Translations under genes and position numbers: made by a program
DNA from: Rosettibacter sp037481715
GTDB taxonomy: Bacteria; Bacteroidota; Ignavibacteria; Ignavibacteriales; Melioribacteraceae
Reading direction: 5' to 3'
NCBI GenBank assembly: GCA_037481715.1
Contig: JBBFLD010000004.1
Span: 1 to 64,000 of the forward strand
Length of the DNA stretch: 64,000 nucleotides
Shown here: positions 43,658 through 52,389 of the stretch, piece by piece
Layout: each line of letters opens with the position of its first letter
Position numbering within the stretch: position 1 is the stretch's first letter
Notes under the pieces: generated by a model
What the model saw: the letters and a program-made list of their open reading frames with translations, nothing else
Database searches by the model: none
Told to the model about the DNA's origin: nothing

Positions 43658-44899
43658 ATGAACTTGAATATCTTACATATTAACAGTTTTGATAAAAAGG
43701 GTGGAGCAGAAATTGTTTTTAATATCTGCAGGAAAAATCCTTATGTAAAAAATTTTTCAGGATATGTAAAAATTTCAGATGATAGTGAGTATCCCGATAT
43801 TAAATTTTACAATTGGGAAGACAACAATAAGTTACTTGGAACACTAAACTACATTTTTTCTATCAAAAATTATTTTTCTTTAAAGAGATTTTTAGAAAAT
43901 CATGAGATTGATATAATTCACCTACATGGATTTTTTGCTTCAATATCACCTTCTATACTTTTAGCAATAAAGAAAATAAAAAGAAGAAGAAAAAACATTA
44001 AAGTAATCCAAACGCTACATGATTTTCATTTGATATGTCCCAATGCCAGTCTTTACAATTTCAATAAAAATAAGTTGTGTGAAAAATGTATAGGCAAAAC
44101 AGTTAAGTTGTATATCATAAAAGATAATTGTGACAGAAGAGGATGGATACATTCTCTTATAAAAGGAATTCGAAGTTTTATTTCTAATCACTTTTTAAAA
44201 CACAAAGAATTAATTGACAGATTTATATGCCCAGGAGAATTTATTAAATCAAAAATTATTCAAGATGGCATTTCAGAAAACAAAATTATAGTAATTCGAA
44301 ATCCTGTAAATATTCAATTCAATGAATACACAAAGAAAGAAAATATTGTTTGTTACTATGGAAGATTTTCTAAAGAAAAAAATTTAGAATTTTTGATTAA
44401 TGCATTTACAAAATGGAAAGAAACAAATAATAATAATAATTTCAAGTTACTTCTGATTGGAGATGGCGAAGAAAAGCCCATACTTATAGACAGAGCAAAG
44501 AAGAGTAAATTCAACAAGGATATTATCTTTGAAAAATTTGTTCCTCAACAAGAACTTTTCAATCTAATAAAATCAGCAAAATATTTTTCATTGGCTTCAA
44601 ACTGTTATGAAGTTGCTCCAATGTCGGTGATTGAAGCAATATCACATAATATAATTCCAATTGCGCCGGATATAGGAGGTATGGAAGAAAGCATAATTAA
44701 GTTATCCAAAGTTGGATTAACATATAAATCAAACGATATTAATTCTTGGATTAAAGCAATAAATATTTTAGAAAGTACATACGAGGAAAGAATTAAAGAT
44801 TTAACAAATATTAAAAATATCCTTGTGAAAGAATTTTCAATAGAAAATTATTTATTGAAAATTAATGAAGTTTATCAATCACTAATTAATACGCATTGA
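43658..44899 (+). CDS. GT4 glycosyltransferase on the opposite strand
   Basis: Family GT4: LNILHINSFDKKGGAEIVF opens the N-terminal domain, a cysteine pair (KLCEKCIGKT) lies near residue 145-150, and the C-terminal domain has VCYYGRFSKEKNLEFLINAF near 233-252, KLLLIGDGEEKP near 264 and VAPMSVIEAISHNIIPIAPDIGGMEE near 325-350, with the EX7E-like Glu in VIEAIS. 413 aa. It interrupts a run of minus-strand genes and is more AT-rich in codon choice (many AAA and AAT), which suggests later insertion. Its end overlaps the polymerase gene by 18 bp tail to tail. Confidence 0.86.
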   Translation: MNLNILHINSFDKKGGAEIVFNICRKNPYVKNFSGYVKISDDSEYPDIKFYNWEDNNKLLGTLNYIFSIKNYFSLKRFLENHEIDIIHLHGFFASISPSILLAIKKIKRRRKNIKVIQTLHDFHLICPNASLYNFNKNKLCEKCIGKTVKLYIIKDNCDRRGWIHSLIKGIRSFISNHFLKHKELIDRFICPGEFIKSKIIQDGISENKIIVIRNPVNIQFNEYTKKENIVCYYGRFSKEKNLEFLINAFTKWKETNNNNNFKLLLIGDGEEKPILIDRAKKSKFNKDIIFEKFVPQQELFNLIKSAKYFSLASNCYEVAPMSVIEAISHNIIPIAPDIGGMEESIIKLSKVGLTYKSNDINSWIKAINILESTYEERIKDLTNIKNILVKEFSIENYLLKINEVYQSLINTH

Positions 44900-46138
44900 T
44901 TTTTCAGTTACTAGGGCAGTAATAAAGTAGATAACCATGAAGTTAAATACGAAATGAAGAAATGTTAGCACTGGAACAAAGAATGAAAAAGAAATTACAA
45001 ACACAAATATTGAATATATGGCAATTGAATTTATGTCAGGTTTTGTTCTCATCTTATAATAAGCAAAAGAAAAAATCATCCCTATTAAAAGCGGAAAGAG
45101 GGTAATTCCTAAAATGCCATAATCCCAGTAATAAACAAAAAACATTGTATATGTATTATAATTATTTGTAATTAAATGAGGGAACTTTGGTAAAGCCAGA
45201 TATTCTGCCATAACATGTTTTAATCCTGTTATTGCAAAAACAAAATCAAATGAGAATAATCCATAAGTAAATTTTTCAATCTTAGATGCTGCATGCACAA
45301 AATTTTCAATGTTCATAACAATATACATGTAAGGTTCAGTAAGATATGCATATTTAATACTAAATTTCATTTGACTCAAATAATATAGATAATTTGCAAT
45401 TGTTCCTGTTAATCTGATAAAAGTCATCCCGAACATAATCGCCAGACCAACAGTAGAAATTAAAACAACATTTCTAAGTCTAAGCAGATTTGTTAAATAA
45501 TAAATTGTAGCTGCAGTAGAAATAATTGCTAAAGCTATATAGTATCTCTGAAGAAGAAAAGCATAGGTTAAAAAAGTAATTATAAAAACAATTGTTAAAA
45601 TAATTTTTTTGAAAGGAGCTTTTTTTGTGATTAGAAAATAAAGTACAATTAAGTAGATAATTGAAGGGAACGATTGTACAAAAAGACCAAAGCCAAAAAT
45701 TCCCCAGTCATTTCTTGCAACTCCCGGATATTTAGTAAACAATGGAATATATCCGATTACTATTGCGGAAACTATGTATGATACTAAATATGCAATAAAC
45801 AAAAGAATTATGTAACGAAAAAGTAAATTTGTATCAAATGTGAAGTCTTTTGTAATTCGACGAATTTCATTTATAGATTTTAATTGTTTCCCAATATTAA
45901 TTACATACACTATAAAAAAACCTAGAATCATTGAAAGAAGAGATATCATCAACACTATCCAATTGTAAGATGACCAAATTTTCTGATATCTGCTTAATTT
46001 TAATTCTGCTAATCCTATTGCCAAAGCCCATATCATTATGAACAATCTTGAAGGAGAAAATACATCTGTATTTTTTCTAAATAATGTTAAAAACAACAAA
46101 ATAAATACAGCAAAGCAGATGTATGAAGTTAATGGCAT
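44882..46138 (-). CDS. Oligosaccharide repeat-unit polymerase (Wzy-like)
   Basis: Integral membrane protein with about 11-12 hydrophobic helices and a periplasmic loop near 145-160 and again near 265-320, the pattern of Wzy/O-antigen polymerases (EpsG/O_PolA type). It contains FVFVISFSFF-like C-terminal helices and no soluble domain. 418 aa. No family-wide catalytic motif can be shown by eye, so the call rests on topology and place between flippase and glycosyltransferases. Codes for joining lipid-linked repeats in the periplasm. Confidence 0.75.
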   Translation of the reverse strand: MPLTSYICFAVFILLFLTLFRKNTDVFSPSRLFIMIWALAIGLAELKLSRYQKIWSSYNWIVLMISLLSMILGFFIVYVINIGKQLKSINEIRRITKDFTFDTNLLFRYIILLFIAYLVSYIVSAIVIGYIPLFTKYPGVARNDWGIFGFGLFVQSFPSIIYLIVLYFLITKKAPFKKIILTIVFIITFLTYAFLLQRYYIALAIISTAATIYYLTNLLRLRNVVLISTVGLAIMFGMTFIRLTGTIANYLYYLSQMKFSIKYAYLTEPYMYIVMNIENFVHAASKIEKFTYGLFSFDFVFAITGLKHVMAEYLALPKFPHLITNNYNTYTMFFVYYWDYGILGITLFPLLIGMIFSFAYYKMRTKPDINSIAIYSIFVFVISFSFFVPVLTFLHFVFNFMVIYFITALVTEKSMRIN

Positions 46139-46144
46139 ATGTTT

Positions 46145-47581
46145 TTACTTTTTAAAAATTTTGTTACTAGGAGATAATAACAATTTTTTCTCTTCTTCAG
46201 TTAAATAGAAATAATAAATACCTAATAAGAAAAATAAGCTTAATACAACCATTGATAAAAAAATATTGAACTTGATGTATTGCCAGAATATATATGCAAC
46301 GAAGAATGAGATAGTTAAATAAAGTATAATTCTTTTATTGATTCTATAATCTGTAAAAATTTTTATGTTATAAATAAAGTAAATTATTCCAACAAAAACA
46401 TTTGTTAACAATGAAACAAGTGCAGCACCAAGAGCACCATAAATTGGTATTAAAAAATAATTCATTACTAAATTAATTAATGTTGCAAAAAGTACGGTGA
46501 ATAATCGAATATGCTGCTTATCAGAAGTTGTTAACATTAATGCATGTGCTTCGAATGAAAATCTAATAAACAATACTAACGAAAAAATTCTTAATACATT
46601 AATTGAATTCAAATAATTTTTCGAACCATAAATGATTTCAATTATTTGTTCTGCATAAACGAAAATTATAATTGCAATAGGTACAACTATTCCAATTAAA
46701 AGTTTATTAATAAACTTTCCAATTTTTATCCATTGTTCTCTGTTTTCATAATTGAGTCTTGATAGTGTTGGCAAAAGTGTATTGGTAATTATATCGGGAA
46801 TAACAAGAGGAAGCATGATAAGCTTAAATACTGCTTGATAGATTCCAACTTCATTATCATTTTTCCAGAGTGAAATAAGGATTGTATCTAATTGAAAAAA
46901 AAGATTATTAAAAAAAAGAAATAGTCCGAAAACCAAAACCTTATTTTTGATTTTATTAAAGCCTTCCAAAACAAATTTATAAGAAATGTTCGATAAAACA
47001 GATTTACTATAAAAAATTCCGAGTGCAAAGCCGATTAATCTTGTCAAAACAAATGTTAAGGCAATTACATAAATATTAATTCTCAACAATATTAAAGGAA
47101 TTGACAATAAAATTAGAAGCACATTCATCACCAATGTTACTCTAGTTTCGTATTCTAATTTTTCAAAACCTTTAAATAGAGCAGATTGAAAATTAGATAA
47201 TGATGAAAAAGCCATGTAAAAGCTTAGAATAAAAATCATGCTTTTTGTTTGATAGCTAAAATCTCCGAATAATCCTGTAATATTCATCAGCAATAAAGCT
47301 ATAAAACAAAAAATTAATTTTAATGAAAAGAATTGTTGAAAAATTTTTAATGCTTGATTTCTATTTTTAGCTACTTCAGTAGTTAAAAGAATATCAAAAC
47401 CAAAATCGGCTAATATTATAAAGTTAGTAGCTAATACTTGAGCTGTGGTGAATTGACCGAAAATATCAGGTCCATAAAATCTTGCAATTATCCAGAATAT
47501 AAAAACATTTGCAATTAATCTTGACGAGACAGTAAGAAAAGAATAAAAAGAATTCTTACGTATTCTCTCTGCTTCGGTCAT
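46145..47581 (-). CDS. Polysaccharide flippase (Wzx)
   Basis: MOP-superfamily flippase with 12-14 hydrophobic helices. The opening RIRKNSFYSFLTVSSRLIANVFIFWIIARFYGPDIFGQFTTAQVLA and the central FNNLFFQLDTILISLWKNDNEVGIYQAVFKLIML near 220-253 are typical. 478 aa. Placed directly after the Wzz-like gene (4-bp gap) and before the polymerase, as in Wzx/Wzy-dependent loci; the substrate is the repeat unit on undecaprenyl pyrophosphate. Confidence 0.87.
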   Translation of the reverse strand: MTEAERIRKNSFYSFLTVSSRLIANVFIFWIIARFYGPDIFGQFTTAQVLATNFIILADFGFDILLTTEVAKNRNQALKIFQQFFSLKLIFCFIALLLMNITGLFGDFSYQTKSMIFILSFYMAFSSLSNFQSALFKGFEKLEYETRVTLVMNVLLILLSIPLILLRINIYVIALTFVLTRLIGFALGIFYSKSVLSNISYKFVLEGFNKIKNKVLVFGLFLFFNNLFFQLDTILISLWKNDNEVGIYQAVFKLIMLPLVIPDIITNTLLPTLSRLNYENREQWIKIGKFINKLLIGIVVPIAIIIFVYAEQIIEIIYGSKNYLNSINVLRIFSLVLFIRFSFEAHALMLTTSDKQHIRLFTVLFATLINLVMNYFLIPIYGALGAALVSLLTNVFVGIIYFIYNIKIFTDYRINKRIILYLTISFFVAYIFWQYIKFNIFLSMVVLSLFFLLGIYYFYLTEEEKKLLLSPSNKIFKK

Positions 47582-47585
47582 TCAA

Positions 47586-48815
47586 TTACCTTTTTCTAAG
47601 CCCTAACTTAATCATATCAGATTTTAATGAAGATAATATAAAGGTATGTTTTTCGGGGTCAACTGATTTTATTTTCAAAAACATTTCTCTAATGAATACT
47701 ATAAATAAACCCAATAGCAAAGAACTTACAAAAGAAACAAGAGCATACAATGTCCCTTTCGGCTTTGCTTTTCTTTCGGCAGGTCCTGCTTTATCAAGCA
47801 CAATTACTGATGGAGTATTTCTTGCTTCTTCTACTTTTGCTTGTTCATAAAGTGGTTGAATGAATTCAAGTATTTTATATTGAATTTCTAAGTTACGATA
47901 GATTTTTAAATATTCATTTGCCAAATGTGGTGCTTCTTTGAATGGAATTAAAAGTTTAACATCTTTTTGTGATATATCTGTACCAGCATTTAATTGATTA
48001 ATTTTCTTCCGAAGCTCATTCATTTCTATTTTTGTATTTGCAACAAGTGGATGATCTTTTCCATAAGTCTGCTGCATTACATTAAATTCAATTTCCTTTT
48101 TATATAAATCCAAATATATGCTCGACATTGATTTAACTGTTGCTTCTATTTGTTCAGGAATTGCTATTACTCCATATTTTTCTTGAAATTGCTTCATCGC
48201 GGTTTCAAGTTTATTTATATCAGCAATGTTTTGTAAATATCTTTTTTCAACAAATTCTCTATTAGCTTTTGCATTTGTAACACTCAGTTTCGTATTAATT
48301 TCATTTAATCTTTCCACAAGATAGTTAGCAATATCAGCTGCTTTTTGTGGATTTTTGTCATAAACGGTAATTGTTAAATTTCCTTCATCTTGAATTTCTA
48401 ACTCTAAATTAGACTGCCATTCTTTAACAACTTTATCATAATAATCATCTTCCATGTTATATTCTTTTCTCAACTCAAATTTTTTAATTACATCATCTGT
48501 AATTGTAGCACTTTTTAAAATTGCAATGTATCGGTCTGCTTCAGTGTTTGCACCAGTTAAAGCAGCCAAACCTTTACTTGCCGAAAATCCTTTTGCTAAA
48601 CTCGATAATCCAGATAAAGTAGAAAGCAAATCAGTCTTTTCAGCCGGAAAAACCGACGCGGTTGATTTATACCATTTGGGAGCAAGTAATGCGTATAAAG
48701 TAGCACTTGCAGTAATAACAAAAACAAACCAGAATAAAAACCATCGATATTTAACTACTATGGTTAAAAATTCTATAAATGTACTTCCTAAGGTTGTTTC
48801 TTTTTCTTCTGCCAT
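47586..48815 (-). CDS. Polysaccharide co-polymerase (Wzz/GumC-like), no kinase domain
   Basis: Chain-length regulator of polysaccharide export. Two membrane helices (about 22-42 and 367-387) flank a periplasmic helical domain with long coiled coil (about 190-330). The Wzz signature ALLAPKWYKSTASVFPAEK and the terminal GPAERKAKPKGTLYALVSFVSSLLLGLFIVF are present. 409 aa. No C-terminal tyrosine kinase (Walker A) is fused and none is encoded in the window. Neighbours the OPX gene upstream and the flippase downstream. Confidence 0.88.
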   Translation of the reverse strand: MAEEKETTLGSTFIEFLTIVVKYRWFLFWFVFVITASATLYALLAPKWYKSTASVFPAEKTDLLSTLSGLSSLAKGFSASKGLAALTGANTEADRYIAILKSATITDDVIKKFELRKEYNMEDDYYDKVVKEWQSNLELEIQDEGNLTITVYDKNPQKAADIANYLVERLNEINTKLSVTNAKANREFVEKRYLQNIADINKLETAMKQFQEKYGVIAIPEQIEATVKSMSSIYLDLYKKEIEFNVMQQTYGKDHPLVANTKIEMNELRKKINQLNAGTDISQKDVKLLIPFKEAPHLANEYLKIYRNLEIQYKILEFIQPLYEQAKVEEARNTPSVIVLDKAGPAERKAKPKGTLYALVSFVSSLLLGLFIVFIREMFLKIKSVDPEKHTFILSSLKSDMIKLGLRKR

Positions 48816-48826
48816 AAGAGTTCTGC

Positions 48827-50293
48827 TTATTTTTTTGTTGCTTGTATAATTAAAAATGTTACCGAAACTACTGCTGTTAAAATTCCGGAGACTGAACCAA
48901 TTTGTTGAATATAGTATGACAAATCTCGGGGTATATCTTTTGGAACATATATAAAATCACCTGGCTCTACTTTTGTAGTATCACTGGCATTTATCCATGT
49001 TCTGCTTACTGCTTTTATAACTTGAGTTCTTTTTCCATTCTTAGCACTCTTTGTTATTCCACCTGCATCATTTATATAATCTCGCCAAGTTTTAGATGAA
49101 TCATACATGTAAAAACCTGGATTTACAACCTGACCAAATACATAAACAAGATTTTGATACTTTGGAATTATAATTACATCACCATCATTAACAATATAAC
49201 TCCCATCCTTTGTTGAATCTGAAAATATTTTTGTAAAATCAATTACGCTTTTACTTTCAATAAATCTAAGATAATTATCATAGGAAAAAGAGTATTCAAA
49301 TTCTTCTGTAGTAAGATTTGCTGAACGAAGCATTTTTAATTCTTCGGTTTTAAGTTCATCAATTGTTTTAAGCAAAACTGGCAATGTTGTTTTAGAAGTA
49401 TCTCTTTCATAAGCATCTCTTATTGCTTTAATTTTCATTAACTGCGATTCATCTTCGCCTTTTAAAATTTCAGCTCTTCTTAAATCTGCATCTTTTGTAA
49501 AACCACCAGCTTTTTCTATTACTTCTCTAATTGTTGTATTATTTTTTGTGATATAAATATAACCAGGACTATTGACTTCGCCTAAAACTAAAACTTTATA
49601 AGCTATTTTATTATTCTCTGTGAATAAAATTCTAATCCTATCTCCTCTTTGCAAAGGAACATCATCATTTATTTTAACACGAATTATTTCTTCAGAAGAA
49701 CCATTATTTGTTATTCTTGATATCTCTGCTTCTTTTACATTATCATATGCTTTATTAATTCCTCCTGCAAATAAAATTGCATCCGATAATTTATCTCCTT
49801 CAACAAATTGAAATTGTGTTGGATTGTTCACTGCACCAGATATATCAATAATATTTTTCTTTTCATCATACGAAGGGAAAATTATTACATCATCATTCAT
49901 TAAATATGGATTGTAATTAAAATCTCCTGTCAATCTAAATTTCAGCAAATCAATTTTAAGAACTGTTCCATCTGCACGCTTCAATGTTATATCTCTTAAT
50001 GGATATTTCTGCAATTCTTTTTTTATCTGCCTTATCAATTCAGGTTTATTTACTGCACCTATTGAAGCTTCCTGAGCTTGATTAAATAATGTGGTGATAA
50101 AATGGTCAAGTCTTTGAGTTCTAAATGCAGTAAACGAACCTGTAACAACAAAATTTCCTCCAACAGTAACTGTAATAGGCTGCATTACTGTTGTTTGAAG
50201 ACTTTTTGATGTTGTTTGTTCTATTTCCTGAGCTGAAATTGACAGATAAGTAATCATCAATATCAAATAAATAAATGATTTTATTAATCTCAT
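48827..50293 (-). CDS. Polysaccharide export (OPX/Wza-like) protein with SLBB repeats
   Basis: Signal peptide (MRLIKSFIYLILMITYLSISAQ) with no lipobox cysteine. About residues 100-160 resemble a Poly_export region, followed by SLBB-like repeats near 165-220, 240-275 and 395-435 (VLVLGEVNSPGYIYI, VYVFGQVVNPGFYMY). A C-terminal helix (SVSGILTAVVSVTFLIIQATKK) can span the outer membrane, like the Wza helical barrel. 488 aa. Start of the export part of the locus; forms the outer-membrane exit for the polymer with the Wzz-like protein. Confidence 0.85.
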   Translation of the reverse strand: MRLIKSFIYLILMITYLSISAQEIEQTTSKSLQTTVMQPITVTVGGNFVVTGSFTAFRTQRLDHFITTLFNQAQEASIGAVNKPELIRQIKKELQKYPLRDITLKRADGTVLKIDLLKFRLTGDFNYNPYLMNDDVIIFPSYDEKKNIIDISGAVNNPTQFQFVEGDKLSDAILFAGGINKAYDNVKEAEISRITNNGSSEEIIRVKINDDVPLQRGDRIRILFTENNKIAYKVLVLGEVNSPGYIYITKNNTTIREVIEKAGGFTKDADLRRAEILKGEDESQLMKIKAIRDAYERDTSKTTLPVLLKTIDELKTEELKMLRSANLTTEEFEYSFSYDNYLRFIESKSVIDFTKIFSDSTKDGSYIVNDGDVIIIPKYQNLVYVFGQVVNPGFYMYDSSKTWRDYINDAGGITKSAKNGKRTQVIKAVSRTWINASDTTKVEPGDFIYVPKDIPRDLSYYIQQIGSVSGILTAVVSVTFLIIQATKK

Positions 50294-50408
50294 TTCTTTT
50301 TACTGTTAATGTTTTGTAAATATTTTATAAGTTGATACAAAAGATATAACTTTTTCCTTAGTAAATACAATAACAATTTTAATTACTGATGGAAGCGAAG
50401 AGCAAAGA

Positions 50409-51428
50409 TTATAAATCTCCATATTGTTTCTTGTAGTAATTTAAATACTCACCTGATATTACTCTTTCCCACCAATTTTTATTTTCAATGTACCAATCAA
50501 TTGTAAAATCCAGAGCTTTTTCAAATTCATATTCAGGTTTCCAGCCAAGTTCATTTTGAATTTTGGAAGAGTCAATCGCATAACGGCGGTCGTGACCAGG
50601 ACGGTCTTTAACAAATTCTATTAAATCTTCCGGTTTATTAAGCTTATTCAGTATTAATTTCACAATATCAATGTTTTTCATTTCACGATTTGCACCAATG
50701 TTGTAAACTTCGCCGGGTTTTCCTTTTTCAAAAACAAGTTCAACAGCTTTGACGTGGTCAATTACAAAAATCCAATCACGAACATTCAAACCATCACCAT
50801 AAACCGGCAGCTTTTTGTTATTTAATGCATTAATAATCATTAAAGGAATTAATTTTTCTGGGAATTGATAAGGACCATAATTGTTTGAACATCTTGTAAT
50901 CAAAACAGGAAGATTATAAGTGTGATAAAATGCCATTGCCATTAAATCTGCAGAAGCCTTGCTTGATGAATATGGACTATTAGGAGAAAGCGGAGTTTTT
51001 TCGGTAAACTTACCTTCTGGTCCTAAACTTCCATAAACTTCATCAGTGGAAATCTGGACAAATTTTTCTACTTCATATCTTCTTGCTGCTTCGAGCAAAA
51101 CATTTGTTCCAATTACATTTGTTCTATAAAAAATTTCTGAACCAAGTATGCTTCTATCGACATGTGATTCTGCTGCAAAATTTATTACATATTTAACAGC
51201 AAATTTTTTGAAAACATAATCGATAAGTTCTCTGTTTGAAATATCCCCTTTAATGAAATGATAATTTTTATTGCCTTCAACAGATTTCAGATTTTCTAAA
51301 TTACCTGCATAAGTTAGTTTATCAATGTTGATGATTTTCCAGTCATCTCTTTTTGAAAGGATATAATTGATAAAATTGCTTCCAATAAACCCAGCTCCGC
51401 CAGTTACAAGTATATTTTTTGTGTTCAT
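50409..51428 (-). CDS. rfbB: dTDP-glucose 4,6-dehydratase
   Basis: Extended SDR that makes dTDP-4-keto-6-deoxyglucose for rhamnose or related sugars. NAD-binding GGAGFIGSNFINYIL near 9-23, AAESHVDRSI near 83-92, the catalytic TDEVYGSLG near 125-133 and YSSSKASADLM near 155-165 (Tyr-X3-Lys), and NNYGPYQFPEKLIPLMI near 185-201. 339 aa is normal. No rmlA, rmlC or rmlD accompanies it in this window. It follows the barrel-protein gene by 1 bp on the same strand. Confidence 0.95.
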   Translation of the reverse strand: MNTKNILVTGGAGFIGSNFINYILSKRDDWKIINIDKLTYAGNLENLKSVEGNKNYHFIKGDISNRELIDYVFKKFAVKYVINFAAESHVDRSILGSEIFYRTNVIGTNVLLEAARRYEVEKFVQISTDEVYGSLGPEGKFTEKTPLSPNSPYSSSKASADLMAMAFYHTYNLPVLITRCSNNYGPYQFPEKLIPLMIINALNNKKLPVYGDGLNVRDWIFVIDHVKAVELVFEKGKPGEVYNIGANREMKNIDIVKLILNKLNKPEDLIEFVKDRPGHDRRYAIDSSKIQNELGWKPEYEFEKALDFTIDWYIENKNWWERVISGEYLNYYKKQYGDL

Positions 51429-51429
51429 A

Positions 51430-52167
51430 TTAGTAAGCGAAAAATCCTAAGTAAATTCCTGTTTGAATAAAGAATGAATTAGAATTTATATCAGATGGAA
51501 CATTAGCAATATCTTTGTCGTTATTTATTTTCCAGGTTTTGCCAAAAGTCAAATTATATCCAGCTCCAATTCTAAAAGAAATAAAACGAGTAATTGGAAT
51601 ATCACAATTTATTGTTGGAGAAATAAGAAAATATGATTGAGTAATTCTGTCACTTACATCACTTGTTATCAGAACACCATCCTTTGCTACTTTTGCCCAA
51701 ATATTTTCCCAACTAAAGTTTGACCTTGATTGATATATTTCAATTGTTGAAGAACCATAGCCTGCAATAGCACCAACAGATAAAGCAACCTTTTGAACAA
51801 ATGGAAGTGTATATTCAATTGTTAACCCTCCAAGACCAAAATCATAAATAACTTCTTTTTCTAAATTATTAATATTACCACTTGACGAAGTAGAACCGCT
51901 TAAGCCAATTGCTCCAATTCTCAAATTTTCAATCATCATTATATATGCATATCCTCCGCCGCCCCAAACTGCAAATCCTGAATTACTTAATTCATCAATT
52001 CCCATTTTCTTCACTTGAGAATTAATTTTATCCAGATTTGGGAAAACATATGCGGGAGTAAATCCCACCGCAATTCCAAATCTTGATGTCCAGCCAACTT
52101 CTTCTTCCTGAGCTTGAATGTTATTTATTGCGAAAAGAACTAACAGAATTAAAATATATTTTTTCAT
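51430..52167 (-). CDS. Outer-membrane beta-barrel protein of unknown function
   Basis: Signal peptide (MKKYILILLVLFAINNIQAQ) followed by a 225-residue strand-rich body with repeated Gly and aromatic residues (GGYAYIMM, GLGGLTIEY, FRIGAGYNLTFGKTW) and a C-terminal aromatic end (FIQTGIYLGFFAY), the mark of outer-membrane barrels. I do not recognise a family. The gene has a promoter and a palindrome in front of it and runs into rfbB with a 1-bp gap, so the two are probably co-transcribed. Confidence 0.7.
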   Translation of the reverse strand: MKKYILILLVLFAINNIQAQEEEVGWTSRFGIAVGFTPAYVFPNLDKINSQVKKMGIDELSNSGFAVWGGGGYAYIMMIENLRIGAIGLSGSTSSSGNINNLEKEVIYDFGLGGLTIEYTLPFVQKVALSVGAIAGYGSSTIEIYQSRSNFSWENIWAKVAKDGVLITSDVSDRITQSYFLISPTINCDIPITRFISFRIGAGYNLTFGKTWKINNDKDIANVPSDINSNSFFIQTGIYLGFFAY

Positions 52168-52199
52168 AAATCATCATGTTTTGTTTTTTGAGCTACAAA

Positions 52200-52218
52200 T
52201 TAGTAATTCCATTACTAA
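52200..52218. promoter_or_regulatory. Inverted repeat at the probable start of transcription
   Basis: TTAGTAAT and ATTACTAA form perfect 8-bp arms around TCC. The repeat lies directly downstream of a TATAAT box on the minus strand, in the position of +1, and about 33 bp before the barrel-gene ATG. Likely an operator or a leader hairpin. Confidence 0.45.
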
Positions 52219-52225
52219 AACGAAA

Positions 52226-52231
52226 ATTATA
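52226..52231 (-). promoter_or_regulatory. TATAAT -10 box for the barrel-rfbB operon
   Basis: Perfect TATAAT on the minus strand, continued as TAATTTTC, one mismatch from the Bacteroidota -7 box TAnnTTTG. No strong -35 is seen at 17 bp. It is about 58 bp before the ATG at 52167. Confidence 0.35.
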
Positions 52232-52319
52232 ATAGTGGAAAGTGAGGATGAAGCTGTATAATCTTCTGTGAATTTTTTCTTGCTTCTTAATTCAGTTTTC
52301 TAAATTCAGAATAAAAAAA

Positions 52320-52382
52320 GGCTGAGTTGATTTTCAAGATTAGTCACTCGTTTACCACAACAAGGGAAAATCAACATCAGCC
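52320..52382 (-). terminator. Hairpin terminator after ftsZ with a long loop
   Basis: The arms GGCTGAGTTGATTTT (52320-52334) and AAAATCAACATCAGCC (52367-52382) pair over 15 bp with one bulged A, enclosing a 32-nt loop. On the minus strand the stem is followed by T7 (A run at 52313-52319). It lies 8 bp beyond the ftsZ stop and ends the dcw cluster. Confidence 0.8.
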
Positions 52383-52389
52383 GTAAAAT

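Noticed and set aside
48454..48849. Plus-strand open frame inside the Wzz-like gene
   Set aside because: Antisense shadow; the minus-strand protein explains the sequence.
32066..50293. A mobile genomic island covering the polysaccharide genes
   Set aside because: No integrase, transposase or flanking direct repeats were seen; the locus lies between housekeeping genes (dut, accA, rfbB, ftsZ) on the same strand.
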